Shown here: piece by piece, positions 34,358-43,363 of the stretch
How positions within the stretch are numbered: position 1 is the first letter of the stretch
Layout of the letters: every line of letters begins with the position of its first letter
Assembly (NCBI RefSeq): GCF_036084755.1
Contig: NZ_CP107968.1
Coordinates: forward strand, 930,001 to 994,000
DNA length: 64,000 nt
Direction of reading: 5' to 3'
Source: Streptomyces sp. NBC_00370
GTDB taxonomy: Bacteria > Actinomycetota > Actinomycetes > Streptomycetales > Streptomycetaceae
Notes under the pieces: model-generated
The model's database searches: none
What the model was told of the DNA's origin: nothing
What the model saw: only the letters and a program-made list of their open reading frames with translations
Position numbers and translations under genes: made by a program

Positions 34358-34360
34358 CGG

Positions 34361-34999
34361 TCACTCCCCCGTCCGCCGGCGCGCGCCGAGCGTGGCGAGC
34401 GCGTGGTGGATCAGTTCGTCGGCCAGCGCTTCCCTGGACAGCGAGGTGTGGTGACGGGCCCAGTGGGCGACGAGTTCGTTGATCGCCCCGATCAGGGCGA
34501 CCATGGCGAGGGTGTAGTCACGCGCGACGGCCTCGCCGCGCGCGACGGCCCGCTCGGCCTCGCCGGTCAGGAAGTCCGTCCAGAGGCTGCGCCACAGCAG
34601 CCGGTGCTCCTCGACCGCTCTGCCGACCCCGATGACCTCGACGAACGCGATCCTGGTGGCTGCGGGGTCGGCCGTGACGGCGGCGACATAGGCGCGGGCG
34701 AGGGCCGCGATCCTGTCGTGGGTGCCGGCCGACTCGACCGCCGGATCGGCGAGCACGCCGAGCGCCGCCGTCAGACCGGCCTGGGCCACCGAGTCGTGCA
34801 GGGCGATCAGCAGCGCCTCGCGGCTCTCGAACTCCTCGTAGAAGGCGCGGATGGAGACCCGGGTGGTGGAGCAGAGCCGTTCGATGGAGGTGCCCGCGTA
34901 GCCCCGGGTGGTGAACAGCTCGGTCGCGGTCGTCAGCAGCCGCTCGCGGCGCCTCGCCCGGCGCTCCGGTGCCCCGCCCGCCGGTTCCCGCACGTCCAT
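34361..34999 (-). CDS. TetR/AcrR-family transcriptional regulator
   Basis: The 212-residue protein has the TetR N-terminal DNA-binding domain (RRERLLTTATELFTTRGYAG, SIERLCSTTRVSIRAFYEEF) and a helical ligand-binding C-terminal domain. The ligand is unknown. It is followed at 3 bp by a small hypothetical gene. A probable operator, an imperfect palindrome, lies about 75 bp upstream (35074-35094). The nearest divergent gene is another TetR, so its targets are not obvious from context. Confidence 0.88.
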   Translation of the reverse strand: MDVREPAGGAPERRARRRERLLTTATELFTTRGYAGTSIERLCSTTRVSIRAFYEEFESREALLIALHDSVAQAGLTAALGVLADPAVESAGTHDRIAALARAYVAAVTADPAATRIAFVEVIGVGRAVEEHRLLWRSLWTDFLTGEAERAVARGEAVARDYTLAMVALIGAINELVAHWARHHTSLSREALADELIHHALATLGARRRTGE

Positions 35000-35073
35000 C
35001 CGACCTCCCCGTAACCGCCCCCGTGCAGCCCCTGTACTGCCCGGAAAACGCGCGGAGTTGTCGTCCGGCGTCT

Positions 35074-35094
35074 TCGGTAAGAGCGCTTATCCGA
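35074..35094. promoter_or_regulatory. Imperfect palindrome upstream of the first TetR gene
   Basis: TCGG-TAAG-AGCG-CTTA-TCCGA reads as a near-palindrome in the gap between the two TetR genes, a size normal for TetR operators. Confidence 0.35.
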
Positions 35095-35117
35095 GGATGC
35101 CACGCACCGCGCGGCGG

Positions 35118-35816
35118 TTACGGGCGATTGTGAAAACAAGCGTCCGTGCCTGACTCGTGTGCGGTGATCAGCCCGAGCGTGGTGACGAGGACGAGCCGGG
35201 TCAGCCGGGGGACGAAGTCGACGGCGTCATGAGCCAGTCGGGGGTCCTCGCGGTACAACTGGCCGAGCGTCGGCGGCGGATGCGCGATCTGCCAGAGCGA
35301 GCCCGCCAGCGCGGTGACGGCGGCGACGAGATCGAGCGCGTCGCGCTCGTCGAGCGCCGGTACGGCCGTGTGGAGCGCCCCGGTCAGTTCGCCGACGGCC
35401 GCGAGGGCGGCGAGTTTGAAGCCGCGCACCGACTCGATGGAGACCTCGCGTTCGAGGGTCAGCGGCGCGTGGGCGAGCAGGTCGCAGAACAGCGGGCGCT
35501 CGGCGAGGGTGCGGGTCAGCACCGCCGCCAGTTCGCGTGCGGTGACACCGTCGGCGGCGAGTCCGGCGCGCACAGCGGCGGACCACTCCTGCCAGCCCTC
35601 GGCCGTGAGGCGCAGGAAGATCTCCTCGCGCGACTCGAAGTAGCGCCGGGCGGCGGAGACATGCACGCCCGCGGCGCCGGTGATGTCGGTCAGCGTGACC
35701 GCCCGCACCCCTTTGCGCAGCCCCAGCTCCCTGGCCGCTTCGACCAGGGCCGCCGCCCGCTGCTCCTTGGCCGCGGCGCTGCGGGCGCGCCGGACGGCCG
35801 GTTTCGGTGTGGCCAT
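35118..35816 (-). CDS. TetR-family repressor facing an SDR gene
   Basis: The 232-residue protein has a TetR N-terminal domain (RAAALVEAARELGLRKGVRA, TDITGAAGVHVSAARRYFES) and a C-terminal domain of the SCO-type group that resembles TetR_C_17. ATG 35816 begins just past the paired operator; longer in-frame starts run through the operator itself and are rejected. The divergent SDR gene starts 93 bp away. The near-perfect double palindrome between them makes it very likely that this protein represses both itself and the SDR gene. Confidence 0.9.
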   Translation of the reverse strand: MATPKPAVRRARSAAAKEQRAAALVEAARELGLRKGVRAVTLTDITGAAGVHVSAARRYFESREEIFLRLTAEGWQEWSAAVRAGLAADGVTARELAAVLTRTLAERPLFCDLLAHAPLTLEREVSIESVRGFKLAALAAVGELTGALHTAVPALDERDALDLVAAVTALAGSLWQIAHPPPTLGQLYREDPRLAHDAVDFVPRLTRLVLVTTLGLITAHESGTDACFHNRP

Positions 35817-35827
35817 GGGGGCGAGTT

Positions 35828-35871
35828 TAACGCAATGGCCTTGCGTTGTGTAACGCAAGGCCATTGCGTTA
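35828..35871. promoter_or_regulatory. Double TetR operator between tetR and SDR
   Basis: Two 20-bp perfect inverted arms (35828-35847 and 35852-35871) flank a GTGT spacer. Each arm is itself a palindrome, AACGCAA-N5-TTGCGTT, so the 44-bp site holds two dimer sites whose centres are 23 bp apart. It covers the space just upstream of the tetR start codon and 38 bp before the SDR start. Confidence 0.88.
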
Positions 35872-35909
35872 CGTTGGACGGAGCCGACAGGAAAGCAAGG
35901 GAGCACGCC

Positions 35910-36770
35910 ATGCCAGAGCAGCCCGACCACTCCGAGCAGTCCGAGCAGCAGGTCTGGTTCGTCACCGGCAGTTCACGCGGCCTCGGCCGCGCCGTCGCCG
36001 AGGAGGTGCTCGCCGCCGGGCACAAGGTCGCCGCCACGGCCCGGGGCACCGACACGCTCGCCGGTCTCACCGAGAAGTACGGCGACGCGGTCCTCCCGCT
36101 CGCCCTCGACGTCACCGACGCCGCCCGTGCCGGGCAGGCCGTCCAGGAGGCGGTCGACCACTTCGGCCGGATCGACGTCGTCGTCAACAACGCGGGCTAC
36201 GCCAACATGGCCCCCGTCGAGGACATGGCACTCGACGACTTCCGGGCCCAGGTGGAGGCGGTGTTCTTCGGCACCGTCCATGTCACCAAGGCGGCGCTGC
36301 CGTTCTTCCGCGCGCAGCACAGCGGGCACTTCATCCAGGTCACCTCGCACGGCGGCCGCACCACGGCGCCGGACCTCGGCGCCTACCAGGCGGCGAAGTT
36401 CGCCGTCGAGGGCTTCTCCGGGGTGCTCCACCAGGAGGTCGCCCCCCTCGGCATCAAGGTCACCCTGATCGAGCCGGGCGGTATCCGCACCGACTGGGCG
36501 GGCTCCTCGATGCGCACACCGCCGCTGCGCCCCGAGTACGAGCCCACCGTCGGGGCGCTGGTCAAGCGGGTGCGGGAGACCAGCGGCAAGGAGTCCATCG
36601 ACCCCGCGAAGATCGGCAGGGTGCTGCTGGAGATCACGAAGCTGGACGAGCCGCCGCTGCATCTGCCGATGGGCGGCTACACCGTCGACACCATCAGGGA
36701 AGCGATGCGCACGCTCATGGAGGAGGACGCACGGTGGGCGGAGACCGGCCGCTCGGTCGACTTCGACTGA
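35910..36770 (+). CDS. Short-chain dehydrogenase/reductase under TetR control
   Basis: The 286-residue classical SDR has the cofactor motif VTGSSRGLGRAVAEE, the NNAGYA motif, catalytic Ser in VTSHGGRTT and YxxxK in GAYQAAKFAVEGFS. ARG/Thr after the first fold (AATARGTDTL) favours NADP(H). Substrate is unknown; such genes paired with TetR often reduce aldehydes or xenobiotic carbonyls. ATG 35910 has AAGGGAG upstream. The divergent tetR gene and the paired operator control it. Confidence 0.9.
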   Translation: MPEQPDHSEQSEQQVWFVTGSSRGLGRAVAEEVLAAGHKVAATARGTDTLAGLTEKYGDAVLPLALDVTDAARAGQAVQEAVDHFGRIDVVVNNAGYANMAPVEDMALDDFRAQVEAVFFGTVHVTKAALPFFRAQHSGHFIQVTSHGGRTTAPDLGAYQAAKFAVEGFSGVLHQEVAPLGIKVTLIEPGGIRTDWAGSSMRTPPLRPEYEPTVGALVKRVRETSGKESIDPAKIGRVLLEITKLDEPPLHLPMGGYTVDTIREAMRTLMEEDARWAETGRSVDFD

Positions 36771-36787
36771 GCCTCCCGGGCCCGGTG

Positions 36788-36820
36788 ACCCCGTGCCCGA
36801 CAACCCCGTGCCCGATGACC
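36788..36820. repeat. 15-bp tandem repeat between SDR and mannonate dehydratase
   Basis: Two full copies and a partial third copy of ACCCCGTGCCCGA plus two bases lie in the convergent gap 36771-36873. The gap has no gene and no clean hairpin. Confidence 0.5.
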
Positions 36821-36873
36821 CGGCACGCGACGGCCCGGTGCCCGGCGGCCAGGGCCGGTCTCCGCCCGGCGGG

Positions 36874-38112
36874 TCACCAGTCGTGGACCGTGCCGTCGGT
36901 CAGCCGGTTCACCGGCAGATAGGCCGGCACGTACGGGAAGCGCGCCGCCGCCTCGTCGTCGAGCTCCACCCCGAGGCCGTGCGTGTCGGACGGGTGCAGC
37001 AGACCGTCCTCGAAGGTGAACGAGGTCCGGAAGACCTCCAGGGTCCGCTCCGTGTGCGGCATGTACTCCTGGATGCCGAAGTTGTGCACGGCCAGGTCGA
37101 GATGGAGGGCAGCGGCCATGCCGACGGGCGAGATGTCGGTGGGTCCGTGGATGCCGGACTTGACGCCGTGCACCGCCGCCAGATCGAGCAGTTTGCGCAT
37201 CGCCGTGACACCGCCGACATGGGTGACCGCCGACCGCACGTAGTCGATCAGCCGCTCACTGAGCAACGGGCCGTAGTCGTGAAGGGAGTTGAAGACCTCG
37301 CCGATCGCGAGCGGGGTGGTGGTGTGCTGCCGTACCAACCGCAGCGCCGTCGGGTCCTCGGCCGGTGTGCAGTCCTCCAGCCAGAACAGGTCGTACGGTT
37401 CCAGATCCTTGCCGAGCCGGGCCGCCTGGATGGGGGTCATCCGGTGGTGGCCGTCGTGGAGCAGCGGCAGTTCGGGGCCGAACTCCTCGCGCACCGCCTC
37501 GAAGACACGCGGCATGTGGCGCAGATAGGCCCGGGTGTCCCACTGCTCCTCGGGCGGCCGGGGGTGCGCGTCCTGCGACCTGCGGGCGGGCTCGTAGTCG
37601 TAGCGCTGCCCCGGCCCGGCCGGGGACGCCACCCCGTACACCGAGTCGAGCCCGGGGATGCCGGACTGGATCCGGATCGCCCGGTAGCCCTGGGCGAGAT
37701 GGGCCCGTACGGAGTCCAGGATCTCCGGGACGTCCCGCCCCGAAGCGTGTCCGTAGGCCAGGGCGCCGGTACGTGAGGCACCGCCGAGCAGCTGGTAGAG
37801 CGGCATGCCGGCCGCTTTCGCCTTGATGTCCCACAGCGCCATGTCGACGGCGGCGACGGCGGCCATGGTGACCGGGCCGCGCCGCCAGTAGGCGCCCCGG
37901 TACAGGTACTGCCAGGTGTCCTCGATCCTGCCCGCGTCACGGCCGACGAGCAGCGGCGCGACATGCTCCCTGAGGTACGCCTCGACGGCCAGCTCCCTGC
38001 CGTTGAGGGTGCCGTCACCGAGTCCGGTGACCCCGTCCTCGGTCGTGACGCGCAGGGTGACGAAATTGCGGCCGGGGCTGCTGACGATGACGTCGGCTGC
38101 GATGATCTTCAT
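36874..38112 (-). CDS. manD: D-mannonate dehydratase (ManD), enolase superfamily
   Basis: The 412-residue protein matches ManD/RspA enzymes of the enolase superfamily across its length. It removes water from D-mannonate (some relatives use D-gluconate) to give 2-keto-3-deoxygluconate. The N-terminal lid has [20 protein letters not shown] and [20 protein letters not shown]. Metal ligands are in [22 protein letters not shown] and AIGEVFNS, and the catalytic His in [10 protein letters not shown]. The tail [20 protein letters not shown] is typical. ATG 38112 is the family start. No other uronate genes are in the window. The aldo/keto reductase is divergent, 194 bp away. Confidence 0.92.
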   Translation of the reverse strand: MKIIAADVIVSSPGRNFVTLRVTTEDGVTGLGDGTLNGRELAVEAYLREHVAPLLVGRDAGRIEDTWQYLYRGAYWRRGPVTMAAVAAVDMALWDIKAKAAGMPLYQLLGGASRTGALAYGHASGRDVPEILDSVRAHLAQGYRAIRIQSGIPGLDSVYGVASPAGPGQRYDYEPARRSQDAHPRPPEEQWDTRAYLRHMPRVFEAVREEFGPELPLLHDGHHRMTPIQAARLGKDLEPYDLFWLEDCTPAEDPTALRLVRQHTTTPLAIGEVFNSLHDYGPLLSERLIDYVRSAVTHVGGVTAMRKLLDLAAVHGVKSGIHGPTDISPVGMAAALHLDLAVHNFGIQEYMPHTERTLEVFRTSFTFEDGLLHPSDTHGLGVELDDEAAARFPYVPAYLPVNRLTDGTVHDW

Positions 38113-38306
38113 GACGGGCGCGGCTCCTGTCGGTGTGACGTGCGTACCCGAACAGGATGACGCGCCGCCCAGGACCGGCAGCGCGCGGCCCCGGCCGGCG
38201 GCGTGCACCAGCCGGCCCGGCCGGCGGGGCCGGGAACATCCGGGGCGCGGTGTGGCGTTGCAGTGTGCGGCAATCACAGGTAGACGACACACAGGAGTAC
38301 CACCCC

Positions 38307-39176
38307 ATGTCCGACACACTGACGCCCGCGAGCGCCGCAGGCACCTTCGTCATCGGCGGCGACCTGACCGTCAACCGGCTCGGCTACGGCACCATGCAGC
38401 TGCCGGGTCCGGGCGTCTGGGGCGAGTCGAAGGACCCCGAGGGGGCGGTACGGGTACTGCGCCGCGCCGTCGAGCTCGGCGTCAACTTCATCGACACCGC
38501 CGACGCCTACGGGCCGTTCGTCGCCGACCTGCTGCTCAAGAAGGCGCTCCACCCGTACGCCGACGATCTGGTGATCGCCACCAAGGCGGGCCACACCCGG
38601 ACGGGCCCGAACGCCTGGGTCCCGGTCGGCCGCCCCGAGTATCTGCGCCAGCAGGTCGAACTGAGCCTGCGCCACCTGGGACTTGAGCGGATAGACCTGC
38701 TCCAGCTGCACCGGATCGACCCCAAGGTGCCGCTCGCCGACCAGGTCGGCGAGCTGGCGGCGCTGCAGAGCGAGGGCAAGATCCGGCACATCGGGCTGAG
38801 CGAGGTCACGGTCGACGAGCTGGTCGAGGCCGGCAAGACGGCGCGGATCGTCTCGGTGCAGAACCTCTTCAACCTCGCCGACCGCCACTCCGAGGACGTA
38901 CTGGAACACGCGCAGGCCAACGGCCTGGCGTTCATTCCCTGGTTCCCGCTGGCCACCGGCGCCCTCGCGGGCGCCGACAGCCCGCTGAGCCGGATCGCCG
39001 CGGACCGCGGTGTCGCCCCCTCGCAGCTCGCGCTGGCCTGGCTGCTGCGCCGCTCGCCCGCCGTGCTGCCGATCCCCGGCACCTCGTCCGTCGCGCACCT
39101 GGAGGAGAACGTCGCCGGTGCGGCCATCGAGCTGACCGACGAGGAGTACGAGGCGCTCGCCCACGCCGCCGGCTGA
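38307..39176 (+). CDS. Aldo/keto reductase
   Basis: The 289-residue protein is a TIM-barrel aldo/keto reductase. The catalytic tetrad is visible: Asp and Tyr in [11 protein letters not shown], Lys in [10 protein letters not shown], and His in LLQLHRIDP. The C-terminal NADPH-binding part has [15 protein letters not shown]. It should reduce aldehydes or ketones with NADPH. AGGAG lies 9 bases before ATG 38307. The 194-bp divergent gap with manD is GC-rich and holds no other gene. Confidence 0.9.
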   Translation: MSDTLTPASAAGTFVIGGDLTVNRLGYGTMQLPGPGVWGESKDPEGAVRVLRRAVELGVNFIDTADAYGPFVADLLLKKALHPYADDLVIATKAGHTRTGPNAWVPVGRPEYLRQQVELSLRHLGLERIDLLQLHRIDPKVPLADQVGELAALQSEGKIRHIGLSEVTVDELVEAGKTARIVSVQNLFNLADRHSEDVLEHAQANGLAFIPWFPLATGALAGADSPLSRIAADRGVAPSQLALAWLLRRSPAVLPIPGTSSVAHLEENVAGAAIELTDEEYEALAHAAG

Positions 39177-39237
39177 CCGGCGCCGATCCTGCTGGCCCGC
39201 ACGGGTGTTGGCCGTATCCGCTGTGTACGCTCCAGCC

Positions 39238-39756
39238 ATGGCGGACCTGGTGACGGAACGGCTCGTGCTGCATCTGCTCGATGTGGCGGAGGCGCAGCGC
39301 GTGGCGGCACGCAGACCGGACCCGGGCGACCGCTGGGAGCCCGGGTATCCGGAGCCGGGCGATGTGTCAGGAGCCGTACGGTTCCTGGCCGCCCACGCGG
39401 ACACCGGGGATCCCGGGCGGTTCGGCGTGTACGAGATCCGGCGCCGCGCCGACGGGCGGACCATCGGCGGTATCGGCTTCCACGGCGTACCCGACGAGGA
39501 TCTGAGTGTCACCGTCGGGTACGGCCTGGTGGCTGCGGCGCAGGGCCAGGGCTATGCGTCCGAGGCCCTGCGCGAGCTGCTGCGGTTCGCCCGGTCGAGC
39601 GGGGTCGCCACCGTACGGGGGGACGCGAACCTCGACAACGTCGCGTCCCAGCGCGTCATGGCGGCGGCCGGTATGCGGCTCGTGGCCGAGGACGGGCAGC
39701 TGAGGTACTACCGGATCGACTACCGCGTCGACGACCGGGCTGATGACGCGGGCTGA
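39238..39756 (+). CDS. GNAT-family N-acetyltransferase
   Basis: The 172-residue protein has the RimJ/RimL-like GNAT layout: LVTERLVLHLLDVAEAQRVA at the start, the strand IGGIGFHGVPDEDLSVTVGY, the acetyl-CoA loop VAAAQGQGYASEALRELLRF, and the final NVASQRVMAAAGMRLV. It transfers an acetyl group to an amine; the substrate is not readable. ATG 39238 starts right before the first strand. It follows the aldo/keto reductase by 61 bp and may be cotranscribed. Confidence 0.87.
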   Translation: MADLVTERLVLHLLDVAEAQRVAARRPDPGDRWEPGYPEPGDVSGAVRFLAAHADTGDPGRFGVYEIRRRADGRTIGGIGFHGVPDEDLSVTVGYGLVAAAQGQGYASEALRELLRFARSSGVATVRGDANLDNVASQRVMAAAGMRLVAEDGQLRYYRIDYRVDDRADDAG

Positions 39757-39784
39757 CTACCCCGCGCTGATTACTCCGCGCTGA

Positions 39785-39994
39785 TCAACCCCTGCGCTGG
39801 CCGGGCGTGTGGCGGCGCGCCGAGATCCGTTCGAAGAGGGCCTCGCCCTCGCCGTCGTCCTCGCCCTCGTTCAGCGGGGGCAGTTCGACGGTGTAGGCCG
39901 GTTCGAGGAAGATGCCGTGGTGCTGCGGGCGCACGGGGGCGTCAGCGGCGGCCGGTACCTGCATCGGATCCTGGCGGGACGGTGAGGAAGGCAT
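39785..39994 (-). CDS. Small hypothetical protein (69 aa)
   Basis: The short acidic protein (HHGIFLEPAYTVELPPLNEG, then EDDGEGEALFERISARR) has no family I know. ATG 39994 was chosen because upstream residues lose the composition of a coding region; no clear ribosome site supports it. It is convergent with the acetyltransferase. Treat as probable but unproven. The gap 39995-40223 to the Mrp operon shows no other gene. Confidence 0.45.
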   Translation of the reverse strand: MPSSPSRQDPMQVPAAADAPVRPQHHGIFLEPAYTVELPPLNEGEDDGEGEALFERISARRHTPGQRRG

Positions 39995-40223
39995 GCACAA
40001 CCGTTCGAAGTGGAGCGGCCGGACGGCCCGAATGCCGATCGACACGCTGGCAAGCTGGGTGCCCCATCGTTTCCCGTCGTGCATGACGGCGGTTGTCCGG
40101 AGCGCTGCGCGCCCGCTCACTGGTCGGTGAGCAATCCGGTACGGGACTCGGCCAGCGTACGCGAGTACAGCCGTGATACGTGCATCCGGGACAGGGAGAG
40201 CCGCAGCGGGTCTCCCTGGGCGG

Positions 40224-41987
40224 TCAGAGGAAGCCGGGCAGGGTGAGCGCGCCGAGCAGCGTCACGCCCACGAGCAGCCAGGCCACGTAGTCGCCGATGT
40301 GCCCCGAGTGCAGCCGCCGCACGGGTCCTGACCAGTCAGGGAGCGCGCGGCGCTGCCGCGGCCGCGCCCGTACGGCGTAGCCCGCCAGCGCGACGGCGAG
40401 GGCGGCGGACAGCAGGCCCAGCAGCACGCCCGGCGCGGTCCAGTGCGGTGCGCCGGCGGCGGTGCCGGGCAGCGCCTGGTCGACGGCGTGCGCGACCACG
40501 GCGCCGATGCCGGGGACGAGCCCCACCACGAGGCCGCAGGACAGCAGCACGGCGGGTACGGCCAGCATGGTGTCCGGCACCCGTCCGGGGCTGCCGTGGG
40601 ACTCGGGTTCCTCCTCCTCGCCCTTGGTCTCGTACGTCCGGCCGGCCACCGGGCGCGGCCCGCGGGCGAAGAAGACCCGGGCGGCGACCCGCAGCACCGC
40701 TCCCCCGGTGACCGCGGAGACCAGCACGAAGAGCGCGGTCACCCAGCTGTCGGCCGACTCCTCGGTGACCGCCTTGCCCAGCCCCGTACCGAACGGCGGC
40801 AGCCCGGCGAGTGCCAGGCCGCCGGCCACGAACATCACGGCCACCGGGGTGAGCCGGCGCGCCCGCCCGTACAGGTCGTGTTCGTCGACGCTGCCGTAGC
40901 GGTCGAGCAGGATGCCGGCGCAGGCGAACAGGGCGGCCTTCACACCGGCGTGGCCCAGCGCGTAGAGGGCGATGCCCTCGGTCGAGTCCGGGGTGAGCAG
41001 CCCGAGCCCGACGAGGAAGAGCCCCGTGTGGGCGACGGTGGAGAAGGCCAGCAGCCGCTTCACATGGCGCTGTTGCCAGCACATGAGCGCCCCGACGACC
41101 GCCGACACGGCGCCGAGCACCACCAGCGCCCGCCGGGCGTCGGCGGCCGGGACACCGCCGGGTCCCGCGAAGACGGTCCAGTACACCCGGCCGACGCCGT
41201 ACACACCGAGTTCGACCATCACACCGGACAGCAGCATGCACACCGGTGTGGGGGCGACGGCGTGTGCGTCGGGCAGCCAGAAGTGGAACGGTACGGCCGC
41301 CGCCTTGACCAGCAGTCCGGTCAGTACGAGCACGAACGCGGTCAGTACGAGCGCGTCGGGGCCGCCCTGTTGGTCGAGCCGCTGTCCGACCGCCCGCATG
41401 CCCAGCTCGCCGGTGCGCGCGTAGAGCAGCACGATGCCCGTCAGACTGACGTAGGCGCCGAGGGAGTTGATGACACCGAAGGTCAGCGCGCCCTGCACCG
41501 CCTTGGCCTCCTCCACCCGATATCCGGTCAGCGCGTAGGCGACGACGCCCATCAGCTCGAAGAAGACGAAGGCGTTGAACAGGTCGCCGGTGAGGACGAA
41601 TCCGCACATGCCCGCCTGGAAGAGCAGCACGAGCGCGGGGAACGAGCCGGACTGTCTGCGCGGTGGTTCGTCGAAGTACCGCCAGGAGTAGGCGAGTACG
41701 GCGACGACGAGCAGCGAGACGAGTGCGGCGAGCCCCAGCCCCATCAGGTCGCCCCGCAGCACGATCCCGACGCTCTGCCCGTGGTGCGGCTCCCAGCCGC
41801 CCACCCAGTCGGTCAGCGGGGCCGACGACGCGTCGGCCAGCAGCCACAGGGTCAGTCCCGCCGTGCCGGACGCCACCACGCAGGCAGTGGTCTCCGCGAC
41901 CCTGCGCGGGACGACGCGTCCGGTGGCGACGAGCAGTGCGGCGCCGAGGAGGGGCAGCGCCACGACGAGCGGCAGCAGTTGGTTCAT
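40224..41987 (-). CDS. mrpD: Mrp-type Na+/H+ antiporter subunit D (NuoM/NuoN-like)
   Basis: The 587-residue membrane protein has about fourteen helices and the proton-translocating core of MrpD/NuoN proteins. Helix 5 has the key glutamate in AFVFFELMGVVAYALTGY. The helix 7 lysine is in LVKAAAVPFHFWLPDAHAVA, and helix 12 holds the later lysine. It starts inside the stop codon of mrpC (ATGA overlap at 41984-41987), so their translation is coupled. As the only large antiporter-like subunit in the operon it must carry most of the proton path. It is the last gene of the operon. Confidence 0.9.
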   Translation of the reverse strand: MNQLLPLVVALPLLGAALLVATGRVVPRRVAETTACVVASGTAGLTLWLLADASSAPLTDWVGGWEPHHGQSVGIVLRGDLMGLGLAALVSLLVVAVLAYSWRYFDEPPRRQSGSFPALVLLFQAGMCGFVLTGDLFNAFVFFELMGVVAYALTGYRVEEAKAVQGALTFGVINSLGAYVSLTGIVLLYARTGELGMRAVGQRLDQQGGPDALVLTAFVLVLTGLLVKAAAVPFHFWLPDAHAVAPTPVCMLLSGVMVELGVYGVGRVYWTVFAGPGGVPAADARRALVVLGAVSAVVGALMCWQQRHVKRLLAFSTVAHTGLFLVGLGLLTPDSTEGIALYALGHAGVKAALFACAGILLDRYGSVDEHDLYGRARRLTPVAVMFVAGGLALAGLPPFGTGLGKAVTEESADSWVTALFVLVSAVTGGAVLRVAARVFFARGPRPVAGRTYETKGEEEEPESHGSPGRVPDTMLAVPAVLLSCGLVVGLVPGIGAVVAHAVDQALPGTAAGAPHWTAPGVLLGLLSAALAVALAGYAVRARPRQRRALPDWSGPVRRLHSGHIGDYVAWLLVGVTLLGALTLPGFL

Positions 41988-42334
41988 CCGCGCAGCTCGG
42001 ACAGTTCGTCCGGATCGACCGTGCCGTGCCGCTTGTTGACCTGGATGACCAGGGCGAGCAGCAGGGCGGTGACGGTGGCGCCCACCACCACGTCCGTGAG
42101 GGTCAGGGCCTGGACGACGGGGTCGACGACCGGACGGGAGCCCGGCGCGATGTCGGAGAAGACGGGCGCCGTGCCGCCGTTCCGGTAGCCGACGGCCATC
42201 AGCAGTACGTAGGTGGAGGACTGGCAGACGGCGAGACAGCCCACGGCGTGGATCAGATTGCGGCTGGTGGCGAGCCCGTAGCAGCCGACAAGAAAGATCC
42301 ACGCGGCGACCAGGTACGGCAGCACGGACATCAT
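41984..42334 (-). CDS. mrpC: Mrp-type antiporter subunit C (NuoK-like)
   Basis: The 116-residue protein has three membrane helices and the NuoK/MrpC signature: VAAWIFLVGCYGLATSRNLI, then DPVVQALTLTDVVVGATVTA. The conserved glutamates of NuoK are partly replaced, as in other MrpC. GGGGAGG precedes the ATG pair at 42334/42331. It overlaps mrpD by 4 bp and follows the B-type subunit by 22 bp. Confidence 0.9.
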   Translation of the reverse strand: MMSVLPYLVAAWIFLVGCYGLATSRNLIHAVGCLAVCQSSTYVLLMAVGYRNGGTAPVFSDIAPGSRPVVDPVVQALTLTDVVVGATVTALLLALVIQVNKRHGTVDPDELSELRG

Positions 42335-42356
42335 GTCCTCCCCACTTCTCCTACCG

Positions 42357-43094
42357 TCACTTCTCCCCCCGCCCCTCGATCTCGACGGCCTGGTCGAGGA
42401 AGCGGGCGAGCAGGACGACCACGGCGCAGGCGACCTCCATGCCGATGGCGGCGTTCAGCAGGGGGACGGTTCCGCCGGACGACAGGGTGTTGAACGTGCC
42501 GAGCGGCAGGAAGTTGGCGAGGAACGAGGTGCCGCCGAGCAGCCCGGCGGCGCCCAGCACCAGATAGGCACCCTCGCCGGCCGCGTCGCCGATCTCGTAC
42601 AGGCCCATCGGTCTGATCCGCTCCAGCGCGTGGTAATCCACGGCGATGTAGAGCAGATGGAGCGCGGTCGCCGTCACCACACCGCCCTGGAAGCCGCCGC
42701 CGGGGCTCAGTTGGCCGTGGGCGACGACGTAGAGACCGACCACCAGCGTCACCGGCAGCAGGTACAGCGCGTATCGGCGCACCGCGGGCAGCACCAGGGC
42801 GGGTGCGGGTTCGACCTGCCGTTCGTCGCGGGTCTGGCGCAGCAGGACGACCGTGCCGAGCACGGCGCCGAAGAGGATGCTCTCCTCGCCGAGTGTGTCG
42901 TAGCCGCGCTGGTCGAAGTTGATGGAGGAGATGACGTTGGCGGTGTGCCGGGCGAGTGAGGCGTGGACGGCCCGGTCGCCGTACGGGTGGGAGGCGGCGC
43001 CGAAGTCGGGCAGGCCGGTGTAGGCAGTGACGAGCAGCACGGCGACGCCGGCGAGGCCGACGGCCAGCAGCCACAGCCGCTGCCCGCGGGTCAC
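42357..43094 (-). CDS. Fused MbhE/MrpA-tail plus MrpB-type antiporter subunit
   Basis: The 245-residue protein has two parts. The N-terminal third (ASLARHTANVISSINFDQRG, YDTLGEESILFGAVLGTVVL) resembles the C-terminal tail of MrpA or subunit MbhE. The rest has the MrpB signature (VVAHGQLSPGGGFQGGVVTA, then an ALHLLYIAVDYHALE helix). About six membrane helices are seen. GTG 43094 overlaps the stop of the DUF4040 gene by 4 bp. This splitting of MrpA matches membrane-bound hydrogenase-type Mrp modules. Confidence 0.82.
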   Translation of the reverse strand: MTRGQRLWLLAVGLAGVAVLLVTAYTGLPDFGAASHPYGDRAVHASLARHTANVISSINFDQRGYDTLGEESILFGAVLGTVVLLRQTRDERQVEPAPALVLPAVRRYALYLLPVTLVVGLYVVAHGQLSPGGGFQGGVVTATALHLLYIAVDYHALERIRPMGLYEIGDAAGEGAYLVLGAAGLLGGTSFLANFLPLGTFNTLSSGGTVPLLNAAIGMEVACAVVVLLARFLDQAVEIEGRGEK

Positions 43095-43363
43095 TCGCCT
43101 TCCCTTCGCCCGCTCGCCGGCGGCCGGGGGCGGCGCCGGATCTTGCGTACGGACAGCAGCAGCAACAGCGGGGTGAGCGCCGAGCCGACGGCGAGCTGGG
43201 AGAGCGCCACGTCCGGCGCCTGGAGCACGATGAACAGCACGGCCAGGGTGAGGCCGAGCAGGGACAGCACCAGCGCCTGACGGGCCGGGTCGCGGACGAC
43301 GACGGCCGTGGTGGCGGCCGCGGCCACCAGCAGCAGCGAGATGACGATCAGCGCGTCGTTCAT
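43091..43363 (-). CDS. DUF4040 / MbhD-like antiporter subunit
   Basis: The 90-residue protein has two to three membrane helices and the DUF4040 core (VVRDPARQALVLSLLGLTLA, VLQAPDVALSQLAVGSALTP). In full Mrp systems this domain is part of MrpA; here it is a separate gene, as in MBH complexes. It overlaps both neighbours by 4 bp, so it belongs firmly to the operon. Confidence 0.85.
   Translation of the reverse strand: MNDALIVISLLLVAAAATTAVVVRDPARQALVLSLLGLTLAVLFIVLQAPDVALSQLAVGSALTPLLLLLSVRKIRRRPRPPASGRREGE

Noticed and set aside
36771..36873. Short open frame of Pro/Asp repeats between SDR and manD
   Set aside because: It arises from a 15-bp tandem repeat and has no ribosome site.
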